Shown here piece by piece: positions 1 through 8,430 of a DNA stretch of 64,000 nucleotides. Source of the stretch: Lachnospiraceae bacterium (GTDB taxonomy: Bacteria; Bacillota; Clostridia; Lachnospirales; Lachnospiraceae). The notes beneath the pieces are model-generated. The model was not told where the DNA came from and ran no database searches. It saw only the letters and a program-made list of their open reading frames with translations. The stretch lies in contig AP025573.1 in NCBI GenBank assembly GCA_022845895.1, forward strand, positions 4,094,097-4,158,096. The letters are read 5' to 3'. Position 1 is the stretch's first letter. Every line of letters starts with the position of its first letter. A program made the position numbers and the translations under genes.

Positions 1-2
1 TC

Positions 3-83
3 CGGGCAACTTTATACGAGCATCCCAGTGAATATGTTCCCGTCTCACGCGGCTGCTTCCGCTTGATTTATGCGGTTGCTTAA
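3..83 (+). CDS. C-terminal end of an unidentified protein (partial)
   Basis: Frame 3 is open from the window edge to TAA at 81-83 and encodes 26 residues ending in LIYAVA. It stops 12 bases before the next start and shares its strand, so it looks like the upstream member of the same operon. The sequence is too short to assign a family. The start codon is outside the window. Confidence 0.45.
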   Translation, partial: RATLYEHPSEYVPVSRGCFRLIYAVA

Positions 84-95
84 AGAAGGAGTGAA

Positions 96-350
96 ATGAC
101 TATGGCAAATCAGAATATAATAGACCTGACAAACGCAAGGAAAAAAACACAAATCCTGACCGGCACTTTATCCCTGCCGCTTAGGGTTGGTGAACGTGCT
201 TGGATTACCTATGGAAACCAGACCATTACCACTTCCTTAGTAAGGTATATTTGGGAGGTGGCGCCGGATAGTATCCTTTTTGAAACCTGCAACACAATTT
301 ATCGGCTGAATTATCTGTCAGCCGCCAAAACAGAGGTGATGTGCGCTTGA
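96..350 (+). CDS. Hypothetical small ICE protein, 84 aa
   Basis: I do not recognise this protein. The ATG at 96 follows a good ribosome binding site (GAAGGAG). The product is soluble and beta-rich in appearance, with no signal peptide or membrane segment, and begins with a short polar stretch. Its stop codon overlaps the GTG start of the next gene, which suggests translational coupling. It belongs to a compact plus-strand run of small overlapping genes (3-83, 96-350, 341-979, 903-1223) ending at a terminator near 1261, the usual architecture of ICE accessory operons. Confidence 0.6.
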   Translation: MTMANQNIIDLTNARKKTQILTGTLSLPLRVGERAWITYGNQTITTSLVRYIWEVAPDSILFETCNTIYRLNYLSAAKTEVMCA

Positions 351-979
351 CCACGCAAGAACTGGAGGGCAGCCTTGAAAGGCTGCTTTCCATCTTAAAA
401 AAAAACCGGGAAAACGTGGACCCGCAACAGCTAAAGACAATCTATCGTCAGGCTTATCAAGCCTTGCTGCAGAAGATTCAGATCACAGCGACACAGTATG
501 TCAAGAATATTGCACTTACGGGCCTGCTTGTCAATCCCAATGCAGATTTAGATGAACAGATAGCGGTCATAAACCGTACCATAGAGGACTCCGGTATGAT
601 GAAAGCAATCAGCCGCAGTATTTTTCAGTCCTATGATTTAAAGCGTGCCCATGGGCTGACCATGGAGCTTCGTCACAAAATCGAAGCCTCCCTGCAGCCT
701 TTTATCGCTCTGGAAAATTATTGGGTTATGGACTTGGATCATCCCGAACAACACCCTGTGCTTTATAACACAATTATGCGTAGAGTTTACGAAAATGGCC
801 AATGGGTTCCGCAAAAGCTGGACCTGCAGGGGAAATTTCTCCTGCAAGACCAGTCTGTAAAATTTTTTATGAAATGTATAGCAGCGAAAGGAGATGCACC
901 AAATGACACAAAAGAACAAGGGACTTACCATGAAACTGTCGCTTTATTTAACCAGCGTTCAAATAAGAGAAGTCCATGA
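341..979 (+). CDS. Hypothetical ICE protein, 212 aa
   Basis: The family is not recognised. The GTG at 341 lies inside the end of the preceding gene, an overlapping start typical of coupled translation. The protein is largely helical and hydrophilic, with Lys/Gln/Glu-rich helices over the first ~60 residues and no membrane segment. The C-terminal end overlaps the next gene, whose ribosome binding site (AAAGGAG at 887-893) lies within this frame. It could be a structural or regulatory accessory protein of the element; no enzymatic motif is visible. Confidence 0.6.
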   Translation: MRLTTQELEGSLERLLSILKKNRENVDPQQLKTIYRQAYQALLQKIQITATQYVKNIALTGLLVNPNADLDEQIAVINRTIEDSGMMKAISRSIFQSYDLKRAHGLTMELRHKIEASLQPFIALENYWVMDLDHPEQHPVLYNTIMRRVYENGQWVPQKLDLQGKFLLQDQSVKFFMKCIAAKGDAPNDTKEQGTYHETVALFNQRSNKRSP

Positions 980-1223
980 GTTATATCAGCGGCATTGCTT
1001 TTATCAGGATTTTATTGAGCGCTGCAACGAGCGCCTTCAGGATAAAACCGGGCTTTGCAATCTTCCCTATGACACACTCTCCGAGGAGGACTCCTTGTTA
1101 GATTTTGCTTACATATTATACTGTAAGTGGAAAGATTGCAATGTAACTTATAACACCACGCTGGATTCTGTCATTGATGAAGTGGAGAGTCTTCTGAATT
1201 GGACGAATTCTTATTCTGGATGA
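903..1223 (+). CDS. Hypothetical ICE protein, 106 aa
   Basis: This small acidic helical protein is not recognised. An ATG at 894 is in frame but directly abuts the AAAGGAG at 887-893; the ATG at 903 has proper spacing and is chosen. The N terminus is MTQKNKGLTMKLSLYLT. It overlaps the previous gene by 77 bases and is the last gene of the plus-strand operon, with a hairpin followed by a T run 38 bases downstream. There is no signal peptide or transmembrane segment. Confidence 0.55.
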   Translation: MTQKNKGLTMKLSLYLTSVQIREVHELYQRHCFYQDFIERCNERLQDKTGLCNLPYDTLSEEDSLLDFAYILYCKWKDCNVTYNTTLDSVIDEVESLLNWTNSYSG

Positions 1224-1260
1224 AGGTAAGTATCTTATATCAAAATTGCAGAATGACTTT

Positions 1261-1287
1261 GGGCCGCCCTCATGGACGGTCCTTTTT
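1261..1287 (+). terminator. Intrinsic terminator after the first operon
   Basis: GGGCCGCCC pairs imperfectly with GGACGGTCC and is followed by TTTTT. A near-identical hairpin with the same outer stem occurs at 5310-5338, so this terminator type is repeated within the element. Confidence 0.7.
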
Positions 1288-1321
1288 AATGCAAAGCCAT
1301 ACAAAATATAGTGTTTTCATA

Positions 1322-1350
1322 TTGAAAATATCAATATATAGTGTTATACT
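1322..1350 (+). promoter_or_regulatory. Sigma-A-type promoter
   Basis: TTGAAA (1322-1327), a 17-bp spacer and TATACT (1345-1350). It fires into the leader that precedes the ligase gene. Confidence 0.65.
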
Positions 1351-1356
1351 GTGATT

Positions 1357-1461
1357 GTAGTAAATGTTTGTGCCTATCCGGAAGGATAACACATGTTGTT
1401 TAGGTTTGAAATAGATAGCTAGAAGTCTGCTCTGCATGATGCAGGGGCTTCTGGCTTTTTT
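1357..1461 (+). ncRNA. Candidate leader or small RNA ending in a terminator upstream of ligA
   Basis: From the promoter at 1322-1350 the transcript would run ~105 bases into a strong hairpin (about 1421-1452, arms around AGAAG...CTTCT and CTGCATGATGCAG) followed by a seven-T run. This lies ~130 bases upstream of the ligase start. It may be an attenuator leader or an independent small RNA; a short internal palindrome (TATCCGGAAGGATA) lies near 1375. No known riboswitch family was recognised. Confidence 0.4.
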
Positions 1462-1532
1462 TATTTTGCAGGGTTCTGCAGGGAAATGGAGAATGGCGTT
1501 ACGCTCGTTCTTCTTTTTTTATACCCAAATAA

Positions 1533-3596
<2,064 letters not shown>

Positions 3597-3633
3597 AGCA
3601 GTACGCAAAATACAATACGGAGGAAATAAAACC

Positions 3634-4323
3634 ATGAAGCAAAGTTTAATTGATGAATACTTAAATTCTACTATCAAAGCCGATGAAACCTTTCAGTTTC
3701 ATTGTACCCAGTGCGGGAAATGCTGCCTGAACAGGGAGGACATTATCTTGACGCCAAAAGATTTATTTCGTATTTCGCAAAAGCTGACCATGCTTCCTGA
3801 AAAGGTTATCAGGCAATATTGCGATGCATATATAGGACGCAATTCACACCTTCCTGTTGTCAGACTTAATCCACAAGGGCAGCTGAAACGCTGTCCTCTG
3901 TTGTCTGGCAACCAATGCTCAGTTCACGATGCAAAACCAGCCGTATGCGCCATATTCCCTATTGGGCGCTTTATACGCATGGAGAAAGGCTCTCACTCTA
4001 TATCCCCCAAAATTGAATTCATTTGTCAGAATCCGGGGTGTGGTGATAACTCAGAAACACATACGGTACAGGATTGGCTTTCCAGTTTTGAAATTGAGGT
4101 GGATGACTGGTTCTTTGTTAAATGGACAGAGTTGTTAGCGAAACTCAGCATGGCCATACAAAAAACCGAGGGCATACTTGATGAAATGGAAATGCGTAGA
4201 TTATGGAATCATTGTTTTAAATATTTATATCTCAATTACAATCCATACCAGCCATTTAAGGCTCAGTTTCAGTCTAACAGGAACAATCTTTTGAAGCTGG
4301 CAGAAATGTTTTCTATAGTTTAA
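3634..4323 (+). CDS. YkgJ-type cysteine cluster protein, 229 aa
   Basis: The N-terminal part carries the YkgJ pattern: CTQCGKCCLNRED near residues 15-27, then a CPLLSGNQCSVHDAKPAVCAIFP-like segment and a later Cys pair, together forming a putative metal- or iron-sulfur-binding cluster. Family function is not established. The frame is open upstream to 3589, but the ATG at 3634 has a good binding site (ACGGAGGAAA) and matches the usual family start. It begins 38 bases after ligA and is probably cotranscribed with it. The C-terminal ~100 residues are helical with no recognised domain. Confidence 0.8.
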   Translation: MKQSLIDEYLNSTIKADETFQFHCTQCGKCCLNREDIILTPKDLFRISQKLTMLPEKVIRQYCDAYIGRNSHLPVVRLNPQGQLKRCPLLSGNQCSVHDAKPAVCAIFPIGRFIRMEKGSHSISPKIEFICQNPGCGDNSETHTVQDWLSSFEIEVDDWFFVKWTELLAKLSMAIQKTEGILDEMEMRRLWNHCFKYLYLNYNPYQPFKAQFQSNRNNLLKLAEMFSIV

Positions 4324-4388
4324 ATGCAACAAGGGGTGCGGTTTTTCCGTACCTCTTTTCAAAAAATGAATATGATGAGGTGATTAAA

Positions 4389-4856
4389 TTGCAAGAAACA
4401 CAAGGTATCTCAAAAATTACATCCTTCAGAGGAAAATACGCTTTTCTCAGCAATTTTTATAATGCTCCTATTATCTACCGTGGCCTGCGCTATGCCAATA
4501 ACGAGGCGGCATTCCAGTCACAGAAAACACTCTATCCAAAAGAGCGCCTGAAGTTCTGTAGTTCTCAGCTTGCTGATCCTGCGGAGGCAAAACGACTTGG
4601 ACGCCGGATCACGCTGCGTCCGGACTGGGAAAAGGTCAAGATTATGCTAATGTACGAAATCTGCATGACCAAATTCCATCAGCACCCGGAGCTTGCACAG
4701 GCATTGCTAGCGACAGATAATGCTTTACTCATTGAGGAGAACGTGTGGAAGGACCGGTATTGGGGAATGTGTGACGGTTATGGAGAGAACAATCTGGGAC
4801 TTATCCTAATGGACATTCGAGGAAAGCTAAGAATGGACTATCAAAGAGCAATGTAA
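4389..4856 (+). CDS. NADAR family protein (YbiA-like), 155 aa
   Basis: NADAR domains act on ADP-ribose-linked or riboflavin-pathway N-glycosidic compounds; some members reverse ADP-ribosylation of guanine in DNA and serve as antitoxins to DarT1-like toxins. The family signatures are visible: FRGKYAFLSNFY, YRGLRYANNEAAFQSQK, the ADPAEAKRLGRR segment, and WKDRYWGMCDG near the C terminus. The GTG at 4380 overlaps the likely binding site (GAGGTG); TTG at 4389 has better spacing and is preferred. No DarT-like toxin was seen next to it. It forms a plus-strand group with ligA, the YkgJ protein and the following small gene. Confidence 0.85.
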   Translation: MQETQGISKITSFRGKYAFLSNFYNAPIIYRGLRYANNEAAFQSQKTLYPKERLKFCSSQLADPAEAKRLGRRITLRPDWEKVKIMLMYEICMTKFHQHPELAQALLATDNALLIEENVWKDRYWGMCDGYGENNLGLILMDIRGKLRMDYQRAM

Positions 4857-4868
4857 GTGGAGGAAAAA

Positions 4869-5165
4869 ATGTTTGAAATTAAATATAATGGAATACTATA
4901 TAAAGCAGGACAACCAATTATCGGCACTCCAAAAAGCGATTACCATGGACTCCATGGCGTGATTCTGGAAATACGGGATGGCAGTGAGAAGGAAACAGAT
5001 AATCCGACACCGGATATTTACTGCTGTTTCGCTCCGCCACACTCCCCAGCCGAAATCAGGGATCTGGAAAGACGTTTTTCGGAGCTATATCAAATATCAA
5101 AAAGCATAGAGGACATTCCCTTAGACCTCGTTATTGTGGCACCGGATGAAATACGGCTGCTGTAA
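4869..5165 (+). CDS. Hypothetical protein, 98 aa, downstream of NADAR
   Basis: Not recognised. The ATG at 4869 follows GGAGG at 4859-4863; a GTG at 4857 in the same frame contains the binding site and is rejected as start. The product has a small beta-rich N terminus (FEIKYNGILYKAG) and an acidic C-terminal half, with no membrane segment. It begins 12 bases after the NADAR stop, so the two are almost certainly cotranscribed and may be functionally linked. Confidence 0.6.
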   Translation: MFEIKYNGILYKAGQPIIGTPKSDYHGLHGVILEIRDGSEKETDNPTPDIYCCFAPPHSPAEIRDLERRFSELYQISKSIEDIPLDLVIVAPDEIRLL

Positions 5166-5309
5166 GCGAAAATATGATGGCCTGTATCTGTATCAGTGTT
5201 CGTGCCTTTCTATAAGCATATAGTGAAGATGGGGTTGTATTATGGCCGAAAGCATAAAAGATTTGTCTCAATGCCGTTAGGATTGCTCTGTTGGAGAGGA
5301 TAATACTTC

Positions 5310-5338
5310 GGACCGCCCTTACTCGGACGGTCCTTTTT
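5310..5338 (+). terminator. Intrinsic terminator, second copy of the GGACCG...CGGTCC hairpin
   Basis: GGACCG (5310-5315) pairs with CGGTCC (5328-5333) and is followed by TTTTTC. It probably ends the ligA-NADAR operon and overlaps the stop-proximal end of the convergent gene at 5319-5630. The stem closely matches the one at 1261-1287. I saw nothing else of note in 5166-5309. Confidence 0.7.
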
Positions 5339-5630
5339 CACTTCTGTGTGGTTGCAACAGTTCACCTGCCTGCGTAAGAAACTCCTCTTTATCCGATGTT
5401 TCCAAGAAAAGTTTCCACAAGAGCTCATGCAGTCTTTGAGGTGGCAGATTCCCGCACTGTGACTCTATCATTTTCAGGAACGGATATACCATAGTATTAC
5501 GGATATTCCCCCTGGATAGAAGCTGTTCCTTTTCCGTACCATACACCTCGTGTAAACACTCCAGCATAATTGCCACATCATTTACGGATTTCATAATAAA
5601 CCGTTCATACTGCCTTTGTACTGTCTGCAT
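5319..5630 (-). CDS. Hypothetical protein, 103 aa
   Basis: Unrecognised, helical, soluble protein; its end overlaps the plus-strand terminator stem. It sits 9 bases downstream of the DUF5348 gene with a GAGGGAAAG binding site before the ATG, so it is the last gene of a minus-strand run resolvase - DUF5348 - this gene. The N-terminal region is rich in basic and aromatic residues (QRQYERFIMK), compatible with a small nucleic-acid-associated accessory protein, but this is only a guess. Confidence 0.55.
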   Translation of the reverse strand: MQTVQRQYERFIMKSVNDVAIMLECLHEVYGTEKEQLLSRGNIRNTMVYPFLKMIESQCGNLPPQRLHELLWKLFLETSDKEEFLTQAGELLQPHRSEKGPSE

Positions 5631-5639
5631 CTTTCCCTC

Positions 5640-5867
5640 CTATATCCGTACCGGCAAGGCATCCAAACACGTGGTTCGCAAACCGACCAGATACCATTTG
5701 TCCTTGTCGCCCATTTCAATCCGAACCGGCACCCATTCATTTCCTACCCGCACTTCAAAGCATTCGCCGCAATGAAGTCCCCCATAAAATTCCTCCAAAC
5801 CAAACCGAATATCATACCGCCCGGATCTCTGATCCAAAAATAAACTTCCTTCTCGTAACTTCCTCAT
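5640..5867 (-). CDS. DUF5348 family protein, 75 aa
   Basis: Short all-beta protein with the pattern common to DUF5348 proteins in Clostridia mobile elements: a SGRYDIRFG segment, then GECFEVRVG, WVPVRIEMGDKDKWYLVG, and a Leu-rich end. Function unknown. It lies between the serine resolvase and a 103-aa protein on the same strand, a recurring arrangement in ICEs. The start follows a GGAGGTACTGAA-type binding site. Confidence 0.7.
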   Translation of the reverse strand: MRKLREGSLFLDQRSGRYDIRFGLEEFYGGLHCGECFEVRVGNEWVPVRIEMGDKDKWYLVGLRTTCLDALPVRI

Positions 5868-5911
5868 TTCAGTACCTCCGCAAAATTTTATTTTATATAA
5901 AATAGAAACCC

Positions 5912-6571
5912 TTAATTTTGTCTTTCAGGAATTTTATTCTGTTTTTTCAGATATTTTTTCCGGTATCGGTAAAAGGTGGTGCTTGCCATCCCCAGCTCCC
6001 GCATGAGTACCGTAGGCGTGACCTCTTGCCTAAGAACACGCTCGTATGCTTTCGCAAAGGCCTCCGCCCCCATTACTGCAGGTCGGCCATAATCATCCCA
6101 TTCCCCGCGACGCTTTTTGGCCTCAATGCCTTCCCGCTGGCGCTTTTCTTTTTTCTGCATTTCAGCTTCCGCAAAAGAAGCATACATCTCCAGCATTAGA
6201 TTGTTGATGGTCTCCATCATCAGTTTTGCCAAACCATTCTCCATCTGAGACAAGTCTACAAGGGTGGTTGGCAGTTCAAGTACCATAACACGCACTTCCA
6301 TATCCTTTAAGTGCTGTAGCTCTTTCAAGATTTCTTTTTTATTTCTCCCCAGCCGGTCTACCTCCGTAATAATTAACGTATCACCCGCACGTAACACGTC
6401 TTCGATCAGGACAGTATATCTGGGCCTGTCGAAATTTCTTCCAGTCCTTTTTTCCATATAAATATTTGTTAATGGCAGTTTATGCTCCCTGCAGTATTCT
6501 CTGATCTCTATATCGCCCCGGTCAAGGTGCTGCTTTGCGGTGCTGGCCCGGTGATACCCATATATACTCAT
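5912..6571 (-). CDS. Serine recombinase of the resolvase/invertase family, 219 aa
   Basis: Catalyses site-specific strand exchange through a phosphoserine link. The N terminus shows the catalytic motif YGYHRAST with Ser10 as nucleophile; conserved Arg and Asp residues follow in the GDTLIITEVDRLGRN segment (~61-76), then the long E helix (residues ~105-150), and a C-terminal helix-turn-helix with the PTVLMRELGMASTTFYRYRKK pattern in two parts. The small size and single HTH fit a resolvase or invertase rather than a large serine integrase. It probably resolves ICE or plasmid-form dimers. The intergenic space upstream to the sigma-factor terminator is AT-rich and may hold its recombination site. 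Confidence 0.93.
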   Translation of the reverse strand: MSIYGYHRASTAKQHLDRGDIEIREYCREHKLPLTNIYMEKRTGRNFDRPRYTVLIEDVLRAGDTLIITEVDRLGRNKKEILKELQHLKDMEVRVMVLELPTTLVDLSQMENGLAKLMMETINNLMLEMYASFAEAEMQKKEKRQREGIEAKKRRGEWDDYGRPAVMGAEAFAKAYERVLRQEVTPTVLMRELGMASTTFYRYRKKYLKKQNKIPERQN

Positions 6572-6729
6572 TTTTCCTCACTCCTTCTCCCAAAATGTCC
6601 ACATCTTTAGGTGGGACGTCCCAAAACCTTTTTTGCATACTTTTTGGTACGGAAATCATGGCTTTTTTTTGATTTCCAAAATCCTTACTTTTTGGTACAT
6701 ATATAAATACGGTGTTTAAGGAAAAAGCG

Positions 6730-6765
6730 CAAAAAACTCCCAGAGGTTGTTACTCCTCTGAGAGT
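6730..6765 (-). terminator. Terminator of the sigma/HTH operon
   Basis: Near-perfect stem ACTCTCAGAGG/CCTCTGGGAGT around a 6-base loop, followed on the minus strand by TTTTTT. It lies 120 bases beyond the HTH gene end. Confidence 0.75.
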
Positions 6766-6884
6766 GGTTGAAAATTATATCGGATACACTTACCGTATAA
6801 AAATATTTCAGATACCATGTGCTCGGTTTGATTTTTTTATTAGAATGCACATAGACATCTGCTTTCCCTTCTGGCGTTCATCAT

Positions 6885-7073
6885 TTACTCAAGTATCTGA
6901 AACCTCCGAATACACACCAATAGCGTTCCCGCCAGCTCCTGATATAAGTCCTCGTCAAAGTTGCCCTCTACGATAGACTTCTTAATCAAAAGCGGCTTAT
7001 ACATTTCAAAAATCTGCACAACAGCAGTCTCATTCCCTTCTCTTGCCTGTAACAGCAACTGTTCAAAATTCAT
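6885..7073 (-). CDS. Helix-turn-helix conserved ICE protein (Tn916 Orf8-like), 62 aa
   Basis: The sequence starts MNFEQLLLQAREGNETAV and contains the MYKPLLIKKSIVEGNFDEDLYQEL pattern (in two parts), characteristic of the small HTH_16/sigma-region-2-like proteins next to the regulatory sigma factor in Tn916-type elements. It overlaps the sigma gene by 11 bases, indicating coupled translation. It probably works with the sigma-like protein in controlling element genes, by analogy with Tn916. The last six residues look slightly divergent from the family. Confidence 0.75.
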   Translation of the reverse strand: MNFEQLLLQAREGNETAVVQIFEMYKPLLIKKSIVEGNFDEDLYQELAGTLLVCIRRFQILE

Positions 7074-7521
7074 CTTTTGTTCCCTCCAGTTCTTTCACCC
7101 ATTTCCGGATTTTCTTTGTTGCATAGTAATAGCGGTTCTCCACTTTATTTGGCGCTGTTTTTTGCTCCGCCGCAATCTGTTCAAAGGATTTTTCTTCAAA
7201 CACATGGGCGTATAACAATCCCCGTTCTTCTGGCTTTAATAACCGGATAGCGGCAATCAGGCTGTCATCCGGCAGCGCCTCCCATTCGGGATAGTCGCCA
7301 TGTGCCTCTTTTTCTAAGATCGTCTCTTTTTCGTAGCTCTCAAATAGCTCATCAAAATAAGCAGCGGACTCAGTGCCTATGCTGTCCTCTAAGTAAAATT
7401 CATGCATTTCCCACCGATTTTTTTTGTTCAGATAGTTTAAGCGTTTTCCCTCGATAGAACGAGCCAGATAAGCGGTAAACATATTCTGGACTTTATTTTT
7501 GTATGTCTCTTTGTTCTTCAT
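7063..7521 (-). CDS. Sigma-70-like regulatory protein (Tn916 Orf7-like), 152 aa
   Basis: The C-terminal ~60 residues form a region-4-type helix-turn-helix (LPDDSLIAAIRLLKPEE followed by SFEQIAAEQKTAPNKVENRYYYATKKIRKW). The central part has the EFYLEDSIGTESAAYF pattern seen in ICE sigma-like regulators. The frame is open to 7590, but the ATG at 7521 (MKNKETYKN) follows GGAGGA and gives the typical length. In Tn916 this gene promotes expression of transfer and excision genes. The minus-strand hairpin-T run at 7609-7642 lies upstream and may act as an attenuator. Confidence 0.85.
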   Translation of the reverse strand: MKNKETYKNKVQNMFTAYLARSIEGKRLNYLNKKNRWEMHEFYLEDSIGTESAAYFDELFESYEKETILEKEAHGDYPEWEALPDDSLIAAIRLLKPEERGLLYAHVFEEKSFEQIAAEQKTAPNKVENRYYYATKKIRKWVKELEGTKDEF

Positions 7522-7608
7522 TGGTATCCTCCATGATTCGTAGCCTTTGGTTCCCATTGGTGGTGTGGGAATTATGGAGGCCCTCTGCAATTTAATCCAT
7601 TTTTCGAC

Positions 7609-7642
7609 AAAAAAATACCGAAACGATTTAGAACCGTTTCGG
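7609..7642 (-). terminator. Hairpin-T run in the leader of the sigma operon
   Basis: CCGAAACG/CGTTTCGG perfect 8-bp stem followed on the minus strand by TATTTTTTT. It lies between the sigma start (7521) and the divergent XRE gene (7895), so on the minus strand it can only act on leader transcripts of the sigma operon. Tn916 also uses leader termination upstream of its regulatory genes. Confidence 0.65.
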
Positions 7643-7894
7643 CGTTATATGAAGATAAATTATATGGTATTAAGCAGTATATTGCGTATATGAAGGTGTG
7701 ATATTTTTGTTTAAAGTCAGGGGTTTTTTTCCTGATTGAAAACTATTTCTATACTGTCTTAAAAATATCAAGTTCCGACAATCCTTTCCTTATATTATTT
7801 AACACGTGTTATGTTGCGCTTTTTGCGTTCTATGTTGCGCATAAAATTTACAAATAATACGTTAAAATATTCTAATAAGGAAGAGGTGAAAACG

Positions 7895-8230
7895 ATGGAT
7901 CAAAAGATAAAACTTGGAGATGCAGTAAAACGGGAGCGTGATAGAAGGGGCATGACACAGATGCAATTAGCTGACGCTACCGGTGTATCCCTCCGTACAA
8001 TCACAGACGTGGAAAGCTACGAGGCCAACCCTCGTTTTGATACATTATGCCAACTCATTCAATATCTTCGTATCCCTGTTCATGAAATTTTTTATTCAGA
8101 CAAAGAACCGAGGATTGTTTACCAAATACTGTGCAACGAGCTTTCCCAGTATTCGGAAGATGATTTGAAGATTGCCAGAGAAGTGCTGGCGGGATTGGAG
8201 AAAGGCTTACATCCCGATAAGTTTCACTGA
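7895..8230 (+). CDS. XRE-family transcriptional regulator, 111 aa
   Basis: N-terminal Cro/CI-type helix-turn-helix (RERDRRGMTQMQLADATGVS...TITDVESYEANPRFDTL, residues ~11-55), then a short C-terminal helical domain. The frame is open to 7811, but the ATG at 7895 has the binding site AAGAGGTG. It is divergent from the sigma-factor operon, the same arrangement as the Orf9-type repressor of Tn916-like elements, so it probably represses ICE regulatory genes from the shared 7.6-7.9 kb interval. Confidence 0.85.
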   Translation: MDQKIKLGDAVKRERDRRGMTQMQLADATGVSLRTITDVESYEANPRFDTLCQLIQYLRIPVHEIFYSDKEPRIVYQILCNELSQYSEDDLKIAREVLAGLEKGLHPDKFH

Positions 8231-8330
8231 TTATCCATCTTCAGCAAGGAGTTATAACTTATCAATCTATGAGTAATCTGTGGAAACTCTGTGAATTTTA
8301 TAAAGTAAAGATTCAAGAAAAGCAGGAGCA

Positions 8331-8362
8331 TTGGGGCACCCTCTGTAAGGAAGGTGCCCCAA
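8331..8362 (+). terminator. GC-rich hairpin after the XRE gene
   Basis: Perfect 10-bp stem TTGGGGCACC/GGTGCCCCAA, 12-base loop, weak T run afterwards (GGCTTTCG). Probable terminator of the XRE transcript. The rest of 8231-8430 shows nothing notable. Confidence 0.55.
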
Positions 8363-8430
8363 CGGCTTTCGTATCATAAAGGGGATTGAGAAACCGTTGT
8401 CTTTTGCATATTTCTCTAGTATAGATAACA

